From: CAZJYI01 sp964550025
Lineage (GTDB): Bacteria; Verrucomicrobiota; Kiritimatiellia; UBA8416; CAYOBW01
Length of the DNA stretch: 30,293 bases
Reading direction: 5' to 3'
Assembly: GCA_964550025.1 (NCBI GenBank)
Contig: CAZJYI010000136.1
Coordinates: 1 to 30,293, forward strand
In this document: in pieces, positions 17,707 to 25,738 of the stretch
Numbering within the stretch: the stretch's first letter is position 1
Layout: every line of letters starts with the position of its first letter
Notes under the pieces: generated by a model
Databases searched by the model: none
Seen by the model: only the letters and a program-made list of their open reading frames with translations
Told to the model about the DNA's origin: nothing
Translations under genes and position numbers: made by a program

Positions 17707-18225
17707 ATGGCATTCCGCCAGGTAGCCCGACCGACTGAGCCCTTCGTGGCATCGTGGCCGGCGCAGCTCCTGGCTTCGCCGGTGTCGGAGGCCGATGCCG
17801 GTGAGGTCGGGGCGTTCCTGCTGCGCGTCGAGCACCCGCTCCGACCGGAGTGCGAAGCAGGGACTTTGAAAGGCGCGACATACTACGTGACGCGGCTCTT
17901 CGACTTCCATCGGCAGGACAAGAACTACCCGCTTGCATTGGAATCCTCGACCGTCGTCCGCCAGGCGCGGACCGGCACGGTCGTGGGCGTCTGCCTCGTG
18001 GGCGGTGGGAGCGGTTCAGGGCAGGAGTTCGGCATCTACGACATCCAGGTCGACCCGCAGTTTCAGAACCAGGGGATCGGCACGGGGATGATCAAACGGG
18101 CGTTGACCGTGCTCGCGGAGCACGGCATCGGCCAGTTTCATCTCTGGCGCGATGATGATTCACGCGCCGGAAAACTGTACGAGCGCCTCGGGTTCATTCC
18201 AACCGGGACAAGGGAAAGTAACTGA
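17707..18225 (+). CDS. GNAT-family N-acetyltransferase
   Basis: A 172-residue protein starts at ATG 17707 with a GAGGAGA ribosome binding site about six bases upstream. The acetyl-CoA-binding motif A is clear: GIYDIQVDPQFQNQGIGTGM, with Q122-G-I-G125 in the pyrophosphate loop near residues 119-127. It is followed by a helix (KRALTVLAEHGI), the beta strand QFHLWRD and the family's closing LYERLGFIPTGTRES. GNAT enzymes transfer acetyl from acetyl-CoA to an amine; the acceptor cannot be predicted. It is cytosolic, with no signal peptide. The 3' end overlaps by a few codons, in another frame, a HigA-like fragment. It is not obviously part of the downstream operon, because about 590 bp of relic-rich DNA separate them. 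Confidence 0.88.
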   Translation: MAFRQVARPTEPFVASWPAQLLASPVSEADAGEVGAFLLRVEHPLRPECEAGTLKGATYYVTRLFDFHRQDKNYPLALESSTVVRQARTGTVVGVCLVGGGSGSGQEFGIYDIQVDPQFQNQGIGTGMIKRALTVLAEHGIGQFHLWRDDDSRAGKLYERLGFIPTGTRESN

Positions 18226-18280
18226 CGTTCCAATCCATCCTGGTGGGATTCTGCTGGAGGAATCCGTGAAACCCCTCGGC
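18218..18280 (+). pseudogene. HigA-type antitoxin N-terminal fragment
   Basis: In the frame starting at 18218 the DNA encodes VTDVPIHPGGILLEESVKPL followed by G. This matches the hallmark N-terminus of HigA/XRE addiction-module antitoxins (P-HPGE-L-EE-L-PLG). No helix-turn-helix follows: after KPLG the frame reads unrelated residues to a stop at 18389-18391. The fragment begins inside the last codons of the acetyltransferase gene, with no start codon of its own, so it is a relic of a deletion. The match is from memory of the family motif. Confidence 0.55.
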
Positions 18281-18353
18281 CACGAGAGCGAACGGTTCTG
18301 GCTGTATGGGCGCACGACAGCATTATACCTCTCCCCACGCTGCCGAAGACAGC

Positions 18354-18381
18354 TTGAAGGCGTTCCATCCTGTGGTACTCT
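18354..18381 (+). promoter_or_regulatory. Possible sigma-70 promoter before the PIN-like relic
   Basis: TTGAAG (18354-18359) and TACTCT (18376-18381) are separated by 16 bp, seven bases before the GTG at 18388. The -10 is weak and the leader would be almost absent, so this is a tentative call. Confidence 0.25.
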
Positions 18382-18387
18382 CTTAAT

Positions 18388-18504
18388 GTGAAGAGGACTG
18401 TGTATATCGAGACCTCTGTGGTGAGCTATCACACGGGGCGGCCCACACGCGACCTGGTCATCGCCATCTGCTCTCCCGCAGAACTACTGGAGATTGAAAC
18501 GTGA
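18388..18504 (+). pseudogene. Internally deleted PIN-domain (VapC-like) toxin
   Basis: A 38-codon ORF from GTG 18388 reads VKRTVYIETSVVSYHTGRPT, RDLVIA, then ICSPAELLEIET. The first ~26 residues match the N-terminus of PIN-domain toxins (beta strand VYIETS with the first acidic active-site residue, then VSY and RPTRD). The last ~12 residues match the C-terminus of the same proteins (TPAELLE). A full-length PIN protein has roughly 130-190 residues, so 100 or more codons, with the remaining acidic active-site residues, appear to have been lost without breaking the frame. The stop overlaps the next start (GTGA, 18501-18504). It should be inactive as a nuclease. The identification is by recognition, not by search. 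Confidence 0.6.
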
Positions 18505-18683
18505 GCGATCCTATTGTCGACGAAGTTCGTCGCCACCGGATGGAGCACACCCGTGAGTTCGGGTTCGACCTCGAGGCGATCTGCAATGACCTGCGCCGCA
18601 AACAGGCCCTCTCGAACCGCGAAATCGTGCGCCTTCCCCCGAAGCGACTCCAGCCGGCAACAGTGTCAGACACGACGCCGTAA
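18501..18683 (+). CDS. Small antitoxin-like partner protein (60 aa)
   Basis: The ORF starts at GTG 18501, overlapping the stop of the PIN-like relic by four bases (GTGA), which implies translational coupling. The sequence (MSDPIVDEVRRHRMEHTREF, then GFDLEAICNDLRRKQ, then IVRLPPKR) has the composition and pattern of the short proteins that commonly follow PIN-toxin genes in Planctomycetes and Verrucomicrobia: DPIV-EVR, a central helical stretch and a basic tail. That partnership is recalled, not proven. It looks intact, so it may be an orphan antitoxin whose toxin has been disarmed. A short CGCGAA/TTCGCG hairpin (18688-18704) follows the stop. Confidence 0.65.
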   Translation: MSDPIVDEVRRHRMEHTREFGFDLEAICNDLRRKQALSNREIVRLPPKRLQPATVSDTTP

Positions 18684-18761
18684 GAACCGCGAACGGCCTT
18701 CGCGACGCGCTTCAGGCGATACACGCGAAGATGAAGGACCGTCCAACCGCAATATCTCCCT

Positions 18762-18789
18762 TTGCCAATCGCCTCACAACCGCTATCCT
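18762..18789 (+). promoter_or_regulatory. Probable sigma-70-type promoter of the transport operon
   Basis: TTGCCA (18762-18767) and TATCCT (18784-18789) are spaced by 16 bp and lie about 27-36 bp before the first gene of the plus-strand operon. Both boxes match the consensus at four of six positions. No operator-like palindrome is evident next to it. Confidence 0.4.
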
Positions 18790-18815
18790 CACTGCCACTC
18801 TGAAACGGAGAAGGG

Positions 18816-20000
18816 GTGAGAAAGATGGACGGACAGGCGGCAGATAGCGAAGTGAAGCCATTGGACGGCGTGTACGAGATGGTTCCGCGGGAGCGGATGT
18901 GCGAGGCGGCACGACTGCGGCGCGACACGTATGCGATCACCCCGGGAGCGCCCTTCATCCAGCGCGAGTTCGGGTTCTACTGCCTGGAGCGCTGGGCCGA
19001 GCAGGGCATGCCGCAGGACGTGCCGCGGGCGGAGCTGTTCGGGTATTCCCCCGGCGGCGGCGTGGGGCTCGGCGGCCTGGGATGGTGCGAGGCGGCGTTC
19101 GTCCCGGCATTCGAGGAGAAGGTCCTTGAAGACCGCGGGGAGCACGAACTGGTGCAGGATTTCGCGGGGCGTCATGTGCTCTGTTTCAAGGGGCGCCGGA
19201 ACGGCTTCATGCCGGAGTACGTCGATCACCCCGCCAAGGACATGCGGAGTTGGGAGGAGCAGTGCAAGTGGCGGCTCGACCCGACCAGTCCGGAGCGTTT
19301 CGCGGATATCGACGCCAACATGGCCAAGCGCTTGCCCGGCGTGGCCGAGGGCAAGATGGTCACCCAGGGCATGGTGGGCGGCTACATGTACCTGCGCAGC
19401 CTGATCGGGCCGGGCGATCTGCTGTACAAGTTCTACGACGAACCCGAACTGATCCACGACTGCATGCGGACCTGGCTCGAGCTGGCACAGGTCGTCATCA
19501 CTAAACACCAGGAGCATCTGACCATCGACGAGATCTTCCTCGCCGAGGACATCTGCTACAACAACGGGCCGCTGATCTCACCGGACATGATGCGCGAGTT
19601 CCTGTTCCCCTACTACCAGCAGCTTTTCAGTTCCATCAGGGAGCGCCAGCTCGACAGAAGTCGCCACCTCTATTTCCAGGTCGACACGGACGGCTGGGCC
19701 GTGCCGACCATCCCCGTGTACGGCGAGCTGGGAATGGACGTCATGAGCCCTTTCGAGGTCGCATCGGGATGCGACGTGGTGGAGATCGGCAAGCAGAATC
19801 CGAACCTGGCGATGAGCGGCGGGATCGACAAGAGGGTCCTCGCCGAGAGCAAGGAAGCGATCGACAGGATGGTCGACCGTATCTTCCCGGCCATGCAGGC
19901 GCGCGGCGGCTATATCCCGACCTGCGATCACGGCGTTCCAGAGGAAGTCCCCTACGAGAACTACCTGCATTACCGCAGACGCGCGTTGGAGTTCGCGTAG
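18816..20000 (+). CDS. Uroporphyrinogen decarboxylase superfamily protein (URO-D-like, not HemE)
   Basis: This is a 394-residue protein if GTG 18816 (GGAG five bases upstream) is used. ATG 18825 (with AGGGG eight bases upstream) gives 391 residues and cannot be excluded. The second half has the TIM-barrel signature of URO-D-like proteins: DEIFLAEDICYNNGPLISPD, then GMDVMSPFEVASGCDVVEIG, then MSGGIDKRVL, and the C-terminal IPTCDHGVPEEVPYENYLHY. The Cys-x-His pair in TCDHGVP resembles the metal-binding region of MtaA/CmuA-type methyltransferases in this superfamily. The HemE N-terminal arginine signature is not evident, so haem synthesis is unlikely. Such proteins are frequent in glycan-degrading PVC bacteria, with unknown substrates; a methyl transfer or demethylation reaction is possible. 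It leads the probable operon and is 111 bp from the esterase gene. Confidence 0.82.
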   Translation: MRKMDGQAADSEVKPLDGVYEMVPRERMCEAARLRRDTYAITPGAPFIQREFGFYCLERWAEQGMPQDVPRAELFGYSPGGGVGLGGLGWCEAAFVPAFEEKVLEDRGEHELVQDFAGRHVLCFKGRRNGFMPEYVDHPAKDMRSWEEQCKWRLDPTSPERFADIDANMAKRLPGVAEGKMVTQGMVGGYMYLRSLIGPGDLLYKFYDEPELIHDCMRTWLELAQVVITKHQEHLTIDEIFLAEDICYNNGPLISPDMMREFLFPYYQQLFSSIRERQLDRSRHLYFQVDTDGWAVPTIPVYGELGMDVMSPFEVASGCDVVEIGKQNPNLAMSGGIDKRVLAESKEAIDRMVDRIFPAMQARGGYIPTCDHGVPEEVPYENYLHYRRRALEFA

Positions 20001-20111
20001 GGTATGCGCCACGAAGAGTAGCGGAAGACGCCAAGTCTTCCGACCGTGGACGCGGGAAATCGGTTTTTCGAGCGAGTTGACGCGAAGGTATCAAACGGAG
20101 GACAGGACGTA

Positions 20112-21320
20112 ATGAAGAGATCTCTGATAGGCGCAATCACAACGGCAATGCTCATCAGTCTCGGCAGCGCCGCACTGGCGAAACCGCTCAAGGTGTACAT
20201 TCTGTCCGGCCAGTCCAACATGCAGGGGCATGCAGACGTGCGCACCTTTGACGTCATCGGCCTCGACCCGAAGACCGCTCCGATGCTCAAGGAGATGCGC
20301 AACGCCGACGGCACCCATCGGGTGTGCAAGGACGTGTGGATCTCGTGCATCGGCTGTGGCGAGGGAGAGCAGATTGGGAACCTGACGGTGGGATTCGGTG
20401 CATCGAAGCGCGGTCCCAAGATCGGCCCGGAATTCACGTTCGGCATCTACATGCAGAAGATCGTCGGCGAGCCGATCCTCATCATCAAGACCGCCTGGGG
20501 CGGCAAGAGCATCAACACCGATTTCCGCCCCCCGAGAGCCGGAGCGTTCGAGTTCCGGGAGGACGAGCTGGCGAGATTCAAGGAGCAGGGCAAGGACGTG
20601 GCGAAGATCAAGGCCGACAAGGCGGCTGCCACCGGCCGTTACTACCGACTGATGATGGACCATGTGAAGAAGGTCTTGACCGATATCAAGCGCGTCTACC
20701 CGGGCTACGACCCGAAACAGGGTTACGAGCTTGCCGGCTTCGTCTGGTTCCAGGGGTGGAACGACATGGTGAACGGCGGGTTCTACCCGAACCGCGGCAA
20801 GCCCGGGAGCTATGACAAGTACAGCGACTTGCTGGCTCACTTCATCCGCGTCGTGCGCAAGGATCTCTCCGCCCCGAAGATGCCGTTCGTGATCGGGGTC
20901 ATGGGCGCCGGCGGGCCTATCGACTTGTATCCCCCGGAGAAGATGCGTTACGCGGGTATCCACGGCGAATTCCGCAAGGCGATGGCTGCGCCGGCCGCGC
21001 TGCCTGACTTCAAGGGCAACGTCGCAGCGGTCTGGACGGAGAAGTACTGGGACAATGAACTGGAGTCACTGCGGTACAAGGACGGCAAGATCCGGAAGGA
21101 GTTGGACGCTCTGCAGAAGGAAGGCAAGCTGAGTCGCGACGAGAAGACGAAGACGCTCGAGAAGCGGCGGGCCGAAGCGTTCACCCCGCGCGAGCGTCAG
21201 ATTCTTGCCGACGGGGCCTCCAACGCCGAGTATCACTACCTGGGCTCGGCCAAGATCCTTGGACAGATCGGCAAGGCCTTTGCCGAGGCCATCGCAGAAC
21301 TGGGTAAGCGCGGGGAATAG
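20112..21320 (+). CDS. Exported sialate O-acetylesterase-like (SASA/SGNH) hydrolase
   Basis: The start at ATG 20112 is chosen because it opens a Sec signal peptide (MKRSLIGAITTAMLISLGSA, then ALA) with GGAGG about ten bases upstream; an upstream in-frame ATG at 20046 would bury that signal. The mature protein begins KPLKVYILSGQSNMQGHADV. Catalytic blocks of the SASA family are present: GQSNM with nucleophile S35, AWGGKS at 129-133 (oxyanion-hole region), WFQGWND at 212-218, and YHYLGSAKILGQIGKAFAEA with the likely catalytic H375. The length (403 residues) is usual. The family removes acetyl or related acyl groups from carbohydrates; here it would act in the periplasm or outside the cell. It lies five bases before the binding-protein gene, so the esterase product may be the transporter's cargo (inference). 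Confidence 0.9.
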   Translation: MKRSLIGAITTAMLISLGSAALAKPLKVYILSGQSNMQGHADVRTFDVIGLDPKTAPMLKEMRNADGTHRVCKDVWISCIGCGEGEQIGNLTVGFGASKRGPKIGPEFTFGIYMQKIVGEPILIIKTAWGGKSINTDFRPPRAGAFEFREDELARFKEQGKDVAKIKADKAAATGRYYRLMMDHVKKVLTDIKRVYPGYDPKQGYELAGFVWFQGWNDMVNGGFYPNRGKPGSYDKYSDLLAHFIRVVRKDLSAPKMPFVIGVMGAGGPIDLYPPEKMRYAGIHGEFRKAMAAPAALPDFKGNVAAVWTEKYWDNELESLRYKDGKIRKELDALQKEGKLSRDEKTKTLEKRRAEAFTPRERQILADGASNAEYHYLGSAKILGQIGKAFAEAIAELGKRGE

Positions 21321-21325
21321 CGCGC

Positions 21326-23524
21326 ATGATTCGAAGCGCAAACAGTATTCTCTTCTGTCTTCTTTGCCTGGCATGCGCCACCGGCATGCGGCCCATCAAT
21401 TCCCCCTACCCTGAAGTGGACCGCGAGGCGAACGTTCTGTACCGTAGCGTCAGGGCCGAGACAACGGAGATGGACCCCGCCACCGCCTACATCTCCCAGT
21501 ACATCTTCGACGTCCTCGAACCGCCGTTCGTCTATCACCTTCTGAAACGTCCGCTCGAGCTCACCCCGCTGACGGCGACATCGATTCCCGAGCCGGAAGA
21601 GCGGGTGCTCACGGTCGAGGGCAAAGAGTTCAAGGCCATCGTCTACCGCATCGACATCAGGCAGGGCATCCTGTACCAGGACCATCCCTGCTTTGTGCCT
21701 GCCAACCACGAGCTCACCGCGGAGGCGGTGAAGAAACTGGGCACGGTCCGCGATCTGACGCAGAAGGGAACGCGCGAGCTCACGGCGGCCGACTTCGTAT
21801 TGGGCGTATGCCGCCTGGCCGACTCCCGCCTGGAGTGCCCGATCTACAACATCCTCGAGAAGAACATGCTCGGTCTGGCTGAGTACAAGGAGCGACTCGA
21901 GAAGGTGTTGGAGACTGAGCGCGAGAAACGAAGGGCCGCGGCGGGGATCGGCTACAACCGCGAGGCGGACGAGAAGTATGACCCGATCCCGGTCGACTAC
22001 TTTGCGCTCGCGCAAGGTCTGCCGTTCGTCAAGGAGACGGGGCCCTACTCCTTCGAACTGGCATTGAAGCACGCCTATCCCCAGATCCTGGCGTGGCTCA
22101 CCTTCTCCTTCTTTGCGCCCGTACCACAGGAAACAGTGGACTTCTACTCCCAGCGTGTATTGCTGGAACGGAGTTTCAGCCTGGAGAACGACATGGTGGG
22201 CACGGGGCCCTACGTCCTGGAAGTCAGCGATCCGATTCACCAGATCGTGATGACGCGAAACCAGAACTTCCGGCACGAGGTGTACCCGAGTCTGCCGGAG
22301 CCGGACCCGGGCGATGCCCAGGCAGTCGCGAACTACCGCTACATGAAGAGCGCCGGCATGCTGGAAGACGCCGGCAAGAAGCTCCCGTTCATCGACAAGG
22401 TCGTCTACCGAATCGAGAAGGAGTCGATCCCTCGCTGGAACAAGTTTGTGCAAGGCTATTACGACGAGTCGTCCATTGAAGCCGAGCTGTTCGACGAGAC
22501 GGTTCAACTGAGCTCCGAGGGAGGATCCGTCCTGACCCCCGAACTGGAGAAACGCAACGTCCGCATGGTCCAGGCCATGCCGGCCATCACCGGCTGGATC
22601 GAGTTCAACATGGGAGACGAAGTCATCGGGGGTTATACGGAAGAGAAGTGCAAACTGCGACGGGCCTTGAGCATCGCGTACGACAGCGAGGAGGAAATCG
22701 AGCTTCTCAAGAACGGCATCGGCATCGTGGCACACAGCATCATTCCACCGGGGATCTTCGGCCAGACCACCGACCGCGCGGGCATGAACTCGTACGTTTT
22801 CGACTGGGACGAGGAGGCGGGAAAACCGGTGCGAAAACCGATTGCGGAAGCGAAGAGGCTCCTTGCGGAGGCCGGGTATCCCGACGGGGTCGACGCGTCG
22901 GGAAACCCGCTTGTGCTTGACTACCTGATCGGCGCCATGAACACCTCTACAAGAGCACAGATCACCTTTTTGCGCCGCCAGTTCGAGAAGATCAACGTGG
23001 GGCTGACGATCACTTTGGTGGACGGCAACCGCTTCCACAAGAAGCGCGAGGCAGGCACCTTCCAGCTATGCGCCTGCGGATGGGCAGCCGACTACCCGGA
23101 CCCGGAGAACTTCCTCTTCCTCTACAACAACCACCCACCGGGCGAGGGCATGAACGAGACCGGCTACCGCTACTACCGGCCGGAGTACAATGAGCTGTAC
23201 CTCAAGATGCAATGTCTCCCGGATTCTCCCGAGCGGCTGGCCGTCATCCGGGAAATGCTGGACATGCTGCGCCACGACGCGCCGTCCATCTTCAAGATGC
23301 ACCCCGTCAAGTACTCGCTCTACCACGGCTGGATGCACAACGCGACACCGGAAGTGCGCTGCGACCGAATCAAGTACATTCGCCTCGATCTGGAGGCACG
23401 CAAGGCCTACCGCGAGAAGTACAATCGGCCGCAATGGGGCAAGGTCGTCCTGTTCGTTCTCGGCGTGGTTGCATTCGCCACGCCCGCCATGTTCGCAGGT
23501 ATCAAACGGCTGAGGGGGGCGTAG
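21326..23524 (+). CDS. ABC transporter substrate-binding protein, family 5 (DppA/OppA-like), with C-terminal membrane helix
   Basis: A 732-residue protein starts five bases after the esterase stop. An N-terminal hydrophobic segment (ILFCLLCLACATG) could be a signal peptide or an atypical lipoprotein signal at C17. Family-5 features are clear: RGTRELTAADFVLGV-type and VGTGPYVLEV-type segments, ITGWIEFNMGDEVIG, RRALSIAYDSEEEIELLKNG, HSIIPPGIFG, and near the end GWAADYPDPENFLFLYNN. At 732 residues it exceeds the usual ~500-550. Part of the excess is a charged, probably coiled-coil insertion at ~185-210 (EYKERLEKVLETEREKRRAA). The C-terminus carries a predicted transmembrane helix at ~705-727 (VVLFVLGVVAFATPAMFAGI) followed by KRLRGA, so the protein is probably membrane-anchored. 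Homologues bind peptides, but the family also includes binders of oligosaccharides and other compounds. Confidence 0.9.
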   Translation: MIRSANSILFCLLCLACATGMRPINSPYPEVDREANVLYRSVRAETTEMDPATAYISQYIFDVLEPPFVYHLLKRPLELTPLTATSIPEPEERVLTVEGKEFKAIVYRIDIRQGILYQDHPCFVPANHELTAEAVKKLGTVRDLTQKGTRELTAADFVLGVCRLADSRLECPIYNILEKNMLGLAEYKERLEKVLETEREKRRAAAGIGYNREADEKYDPIPVDYFALAQGLPFVKETGPYSFELALKHAYPQILAWLTFSFFAPVPQETVDFYSQRVLLERSFSLENDMVGTGPYVLEVSDPIHQIVMTRNQNFRHEVYPSLPEPDPGDAQAVANYRYMKSAGMLEDAGKKLPFIDKVVYRIEKESIPRWNKFVQGYYDESSIEAELFDETVQLSSEGGSVLTPELEKRNVRMVQAMPAITGWIEFNMGDEVIGGYTEEKCKLRRALSIAYDSEEEIELLKNGIGIVAHSIIPPGIFGQTTDRAGMNSYVFDWDEEAGKPVRKPIAEAKRLLAEAGYPDGVDASGNPLVLDYLIGAMNTSTRAQITFLRRQFEKINVGLTITLVDGNRFHKKREAGTFQLCACGWAADYPDPENFLFLYNNHPPGEGMNETGYRYYRPEYNELYLKMQCLPDSPERLAVIREMLDMLRHDAPSIFKMHPVKYSLYHGWMHNATPEVRCDRIKYIRLDLEARKAYREKYNRPQWGKVVLFVLGVVAFATPAMFAGIKRLRGA

Positions 23525-23527
23525 ACC

Positions 23528-25738
23528 ATGGCGGCGTATCTCATCCGGCGCATCCTGTACATGATCCCGATCGTCATCGGTGTCGTCGTCATCACCTTCG
23601 CGCTCTTCTTTCTCGTCAACACGCCGGAGGACATGGCGCGCACGGCGCTGGGCCAGAAGGCAACGCCCGAGAGCATCGAGCGCTGGATCGGGGAACACGA
23701 CTACAACAAGCCCACCTGGTTCAATGCGCATGAACGCGGCATCGGCATGATCACCGAGACGCTGTTCTGGACCAAGTGCGCCCGCCTGCTGGTGTTCGAC
23801 CTGGGGCGCTCGGACGACACCGGGCGCGAGATCGCCGTGGAGATCCGCAGGCGCATGAAGCCGAGCCTGGCCATCGCCGTGCCGACGTTCATCCTGGGAC
23901 TCGCAATCAACATCACCTTTGCCCTGATCCTGGCATTCTGCCGGGCAACCTACTTTGACCGTATCGGCTCGATCGTCTGCATCGTCATGATGTCGGTCTC
24001 GGGGCTGTTCTACATTATTGCCGGCCAGTTTCTCTTTGCCGGCTGGCTCAAGCTGTTTCCCATCTCGGGGTTCGAGTGGGGACCGGGCATGGGGAAATAT
24101 GTCTTCATGCCGGTGGTCATCGGCATCTTCAGCAGGATCGGCCGCGGCACACGCTACAACCGCACGCTCATGCTCGAAGAAATCAACCGCGACTACGTGC
24201 GCACCGCCCGCGCCAAGGGCCTGGGAGAGGGACGCGTGCTCTTTCTCCACGTCCTCAAAAACGCCATGATCCCCATCCTCACCGGTGCGGTCATGGTTAT
24301 TCCGCTGCTTTTCATGGGCTCCCTCATCACCGAGTCGTTCTTCTCCATTCCCGGCATGGGCAGCATGACCATAAACGCCATCATTGCGCAGGACTTCTCG
24401 GTTATCCGCTCCATGACGTTCATCGGGTCGATCCTGTTCATGGTCGGCCTCCTCCTCACCGACATCAGCTACACGCTCGTCGACCCGCGCATTACCCTCG
24501 GCAGCGGCCGCGACCGCGCCTCGTTCGTCCAGCCCGGTGCGCGCGACCTCCTCAAGTTCCTCGCCCTCGTCGGCGTGTTCGTCGCGATGGCCGCGGCGAT
24601 CTACTTCGCGTTCAAAGCGCTGTCCGCTATCCAGACGCGTGTCCCCATCGTCGAGAACACACTCCTGGCCATGGTGCTCCTCGGCCTGGCCGGCTTCATC
24701 CTGCATGCCAGGAAGAACGACCTCTGGATCAACGCCTGGCGGCAGATCCGCAAGAACCGTCTGGCTTTGGGCGCCCTCTGCGTACTCTGTGTGTACGGCG
24801 CCATCGGCATCCTGGACAGCATGGTCTGGTGCGATACCCGGCAGGTCTCTTCCGGCAGCGGCACTGTCCTGTCGCGGCCCCGCTCCGCCCTGGACCGGCT
24901 CCTCACCGGCATAGCCGAAAAGACCGAACGCACCTACTCCGCCCCCCTCTCCAACCGCCTCTACACGAAGACAAACGTCAAGAAGATCGTCGACGGCAAG
25001 ACCGTTACCGTTCGCGAATACGCCCCGCTCAAGTACCCGCGGACCCACCTTCTCGGCACCGACAAAATGGGCAAGGACGTGCTCTACATCACGCTGAAGG
25101 CCGTCCGCTCCGCCCTCATCGTCGGCGGGCTCACGACCATCATCGTGATCCCCTTCGCCATCCTCTTCGGTTCGCTGGCCGGTTTCTTCGGCGGGTGGAT
25201 CGATGACGTCATCCAGTACATCTATTCCACGTTGTCCTCGATCCCCTGGATTCTCCTCGTCGCATGCCTCATGATGATCTTCGGCCGCGGCCTTCCACAG
25301 GTCTGCTTCGCCATGGCCATTACCGGCTGGGTGGGGCTCTGCCGCGTGCTGCGCGCCGAAACGCTCAAGATCCGCGAACGCGAGTACGTCCAGGCGTCGC
25401 TCTCGCTCGGCACGTCCAAGTTCGAGGTCATCCGCAAGCACGTCGTGCCGAACCTCATGTACCTGGTCCTCATCAGCGTCGTCCTCCGCTTCAGCGGACT
25501 TGTGCTGGCCGAGGCGGTGTTGAGCTACATCGGTGTTGGCGTCGGCGCCGAAACCTATAGCTGGGGCTCCATGATCAACATGGCCCGCAGCGAGCTCGGC
25601 AAGGCCCCCATGGTCTGGTGGAACCTGGCCGCGTCCTTTATCGCGATGCTCGGGCTGGTCCTCTCCGCCAACCTCTTCGGTGATGCGCTGCGCGACGCGC
25701 TTGACCCGCGGCTGCGTGTACGAGGGGAGGGCGAATAA
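23528..25738 (+). CDS. Fused ABC transporter permease (DppB-like + DppC-like in one chain)
   Basis: The 736-residue integral membrane protein starts three bases after the preceding stop, with a GAGGGGGG ribosome binding site. Residues ~1-325 are a DppB/OppB-type permease: MAAYLIRRILYMIPIVIGVV as the classical first helix, the coupling (EAA) loop at ~216-249 with EEINRDYVRTARAKGLGEGR, and a DPRITLG end. Residues ~338-395 add two hydrophobic segments as a linker. Residues ~400-736 are a DppC/OppC-type permease: FRKNRLALG-like NRLALGALCVL, periplasmic LLGTDKMGKDVL, the second EAA loop at ~612-645 with ETLKIREREYVQASLSLGTS, and the closing DALRDALDPRLRVRGEGE. These halves are normally two genes. 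The stop overlaps the ATPase start by one base (TAATG). Confidence 0.92.
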   Translation: MAAYLIRRILYMIPIVIGVVVITFALFFLVNTPEDMARTALGQKATPESIERWIGEHDYNKPTWFNAHERGIGMITETLFWTKCARLLVFDLGRSDDTGREIAVEIRRRMKPSLAIAVPTFILGLAINITFALILAFCRATYFDRIGSIVCIVMMSVSGLFYIIAGQFLFAGWLKLFPISGFEWGPGMGKYVFMPVVIGIFSRIGRGTRYNRTLMLEEINRDYVRTARAKGLGEGRVLFLHVLKNAMIPILTGAVMVIPLLFMGSLITESFFSIPGMGSMTINAIIAQDFSVIRSMTFIGSILFMVGLLLTDISYTLVDPRITLGSGRDRASFVQPGARDLLKFLALVGVFVAMAAAIYFAFKALSAIQTRVPIVENTLLAMVLLGLAGFILHARKNDLWINAWRQIRKNRLALGALCVLCVYGAIGILDSMVWCDTRQVSSGSGTVLSRPRSALDRLLTGIAEKTERTYSAPLSNRLYTKTNVKKIVDGKTVTVREYAPLKYPRTHLLGTDKMGKDVLYITLKAVRSALIVGGLTTIIVIPFAILFGSLAGFFGGWIDDVIQYIYSTLSSIPWILLVACLMMIFGRGLPQVCFAMAITGWVGLCRVLRAETLKIREREYVQASLSLGTSKFEVIRKHVVPNLMYLVLISVVLRFSGLVLAEAVLSYIGVGVGAETYSWGSMINMARSELGKAPMVWWNLAASFIAMLGLVLSANLFGDALRDALDPRLRVRGEGE

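Noticed and set aside
18816..20000. HemE, the haem-pathway uroporphyrinogen decarboxylase
   Set aside because: The N-terminal arginine signature of HemE is absent, a Cys-x-His pair typical of methyltransferase-like relatives is present, and the neighbours are transport and esterase genes.
23066..25441. Open frame of 791 codons on the minus strand opposite the binding-protein and permease genes, and others at 21236-23038 and 26338-27741
   Set aside because: The opposite strand carries clear ABC transporter motifs throughout. The antisense products are charged, low-complexity translations with no recognisable domain.
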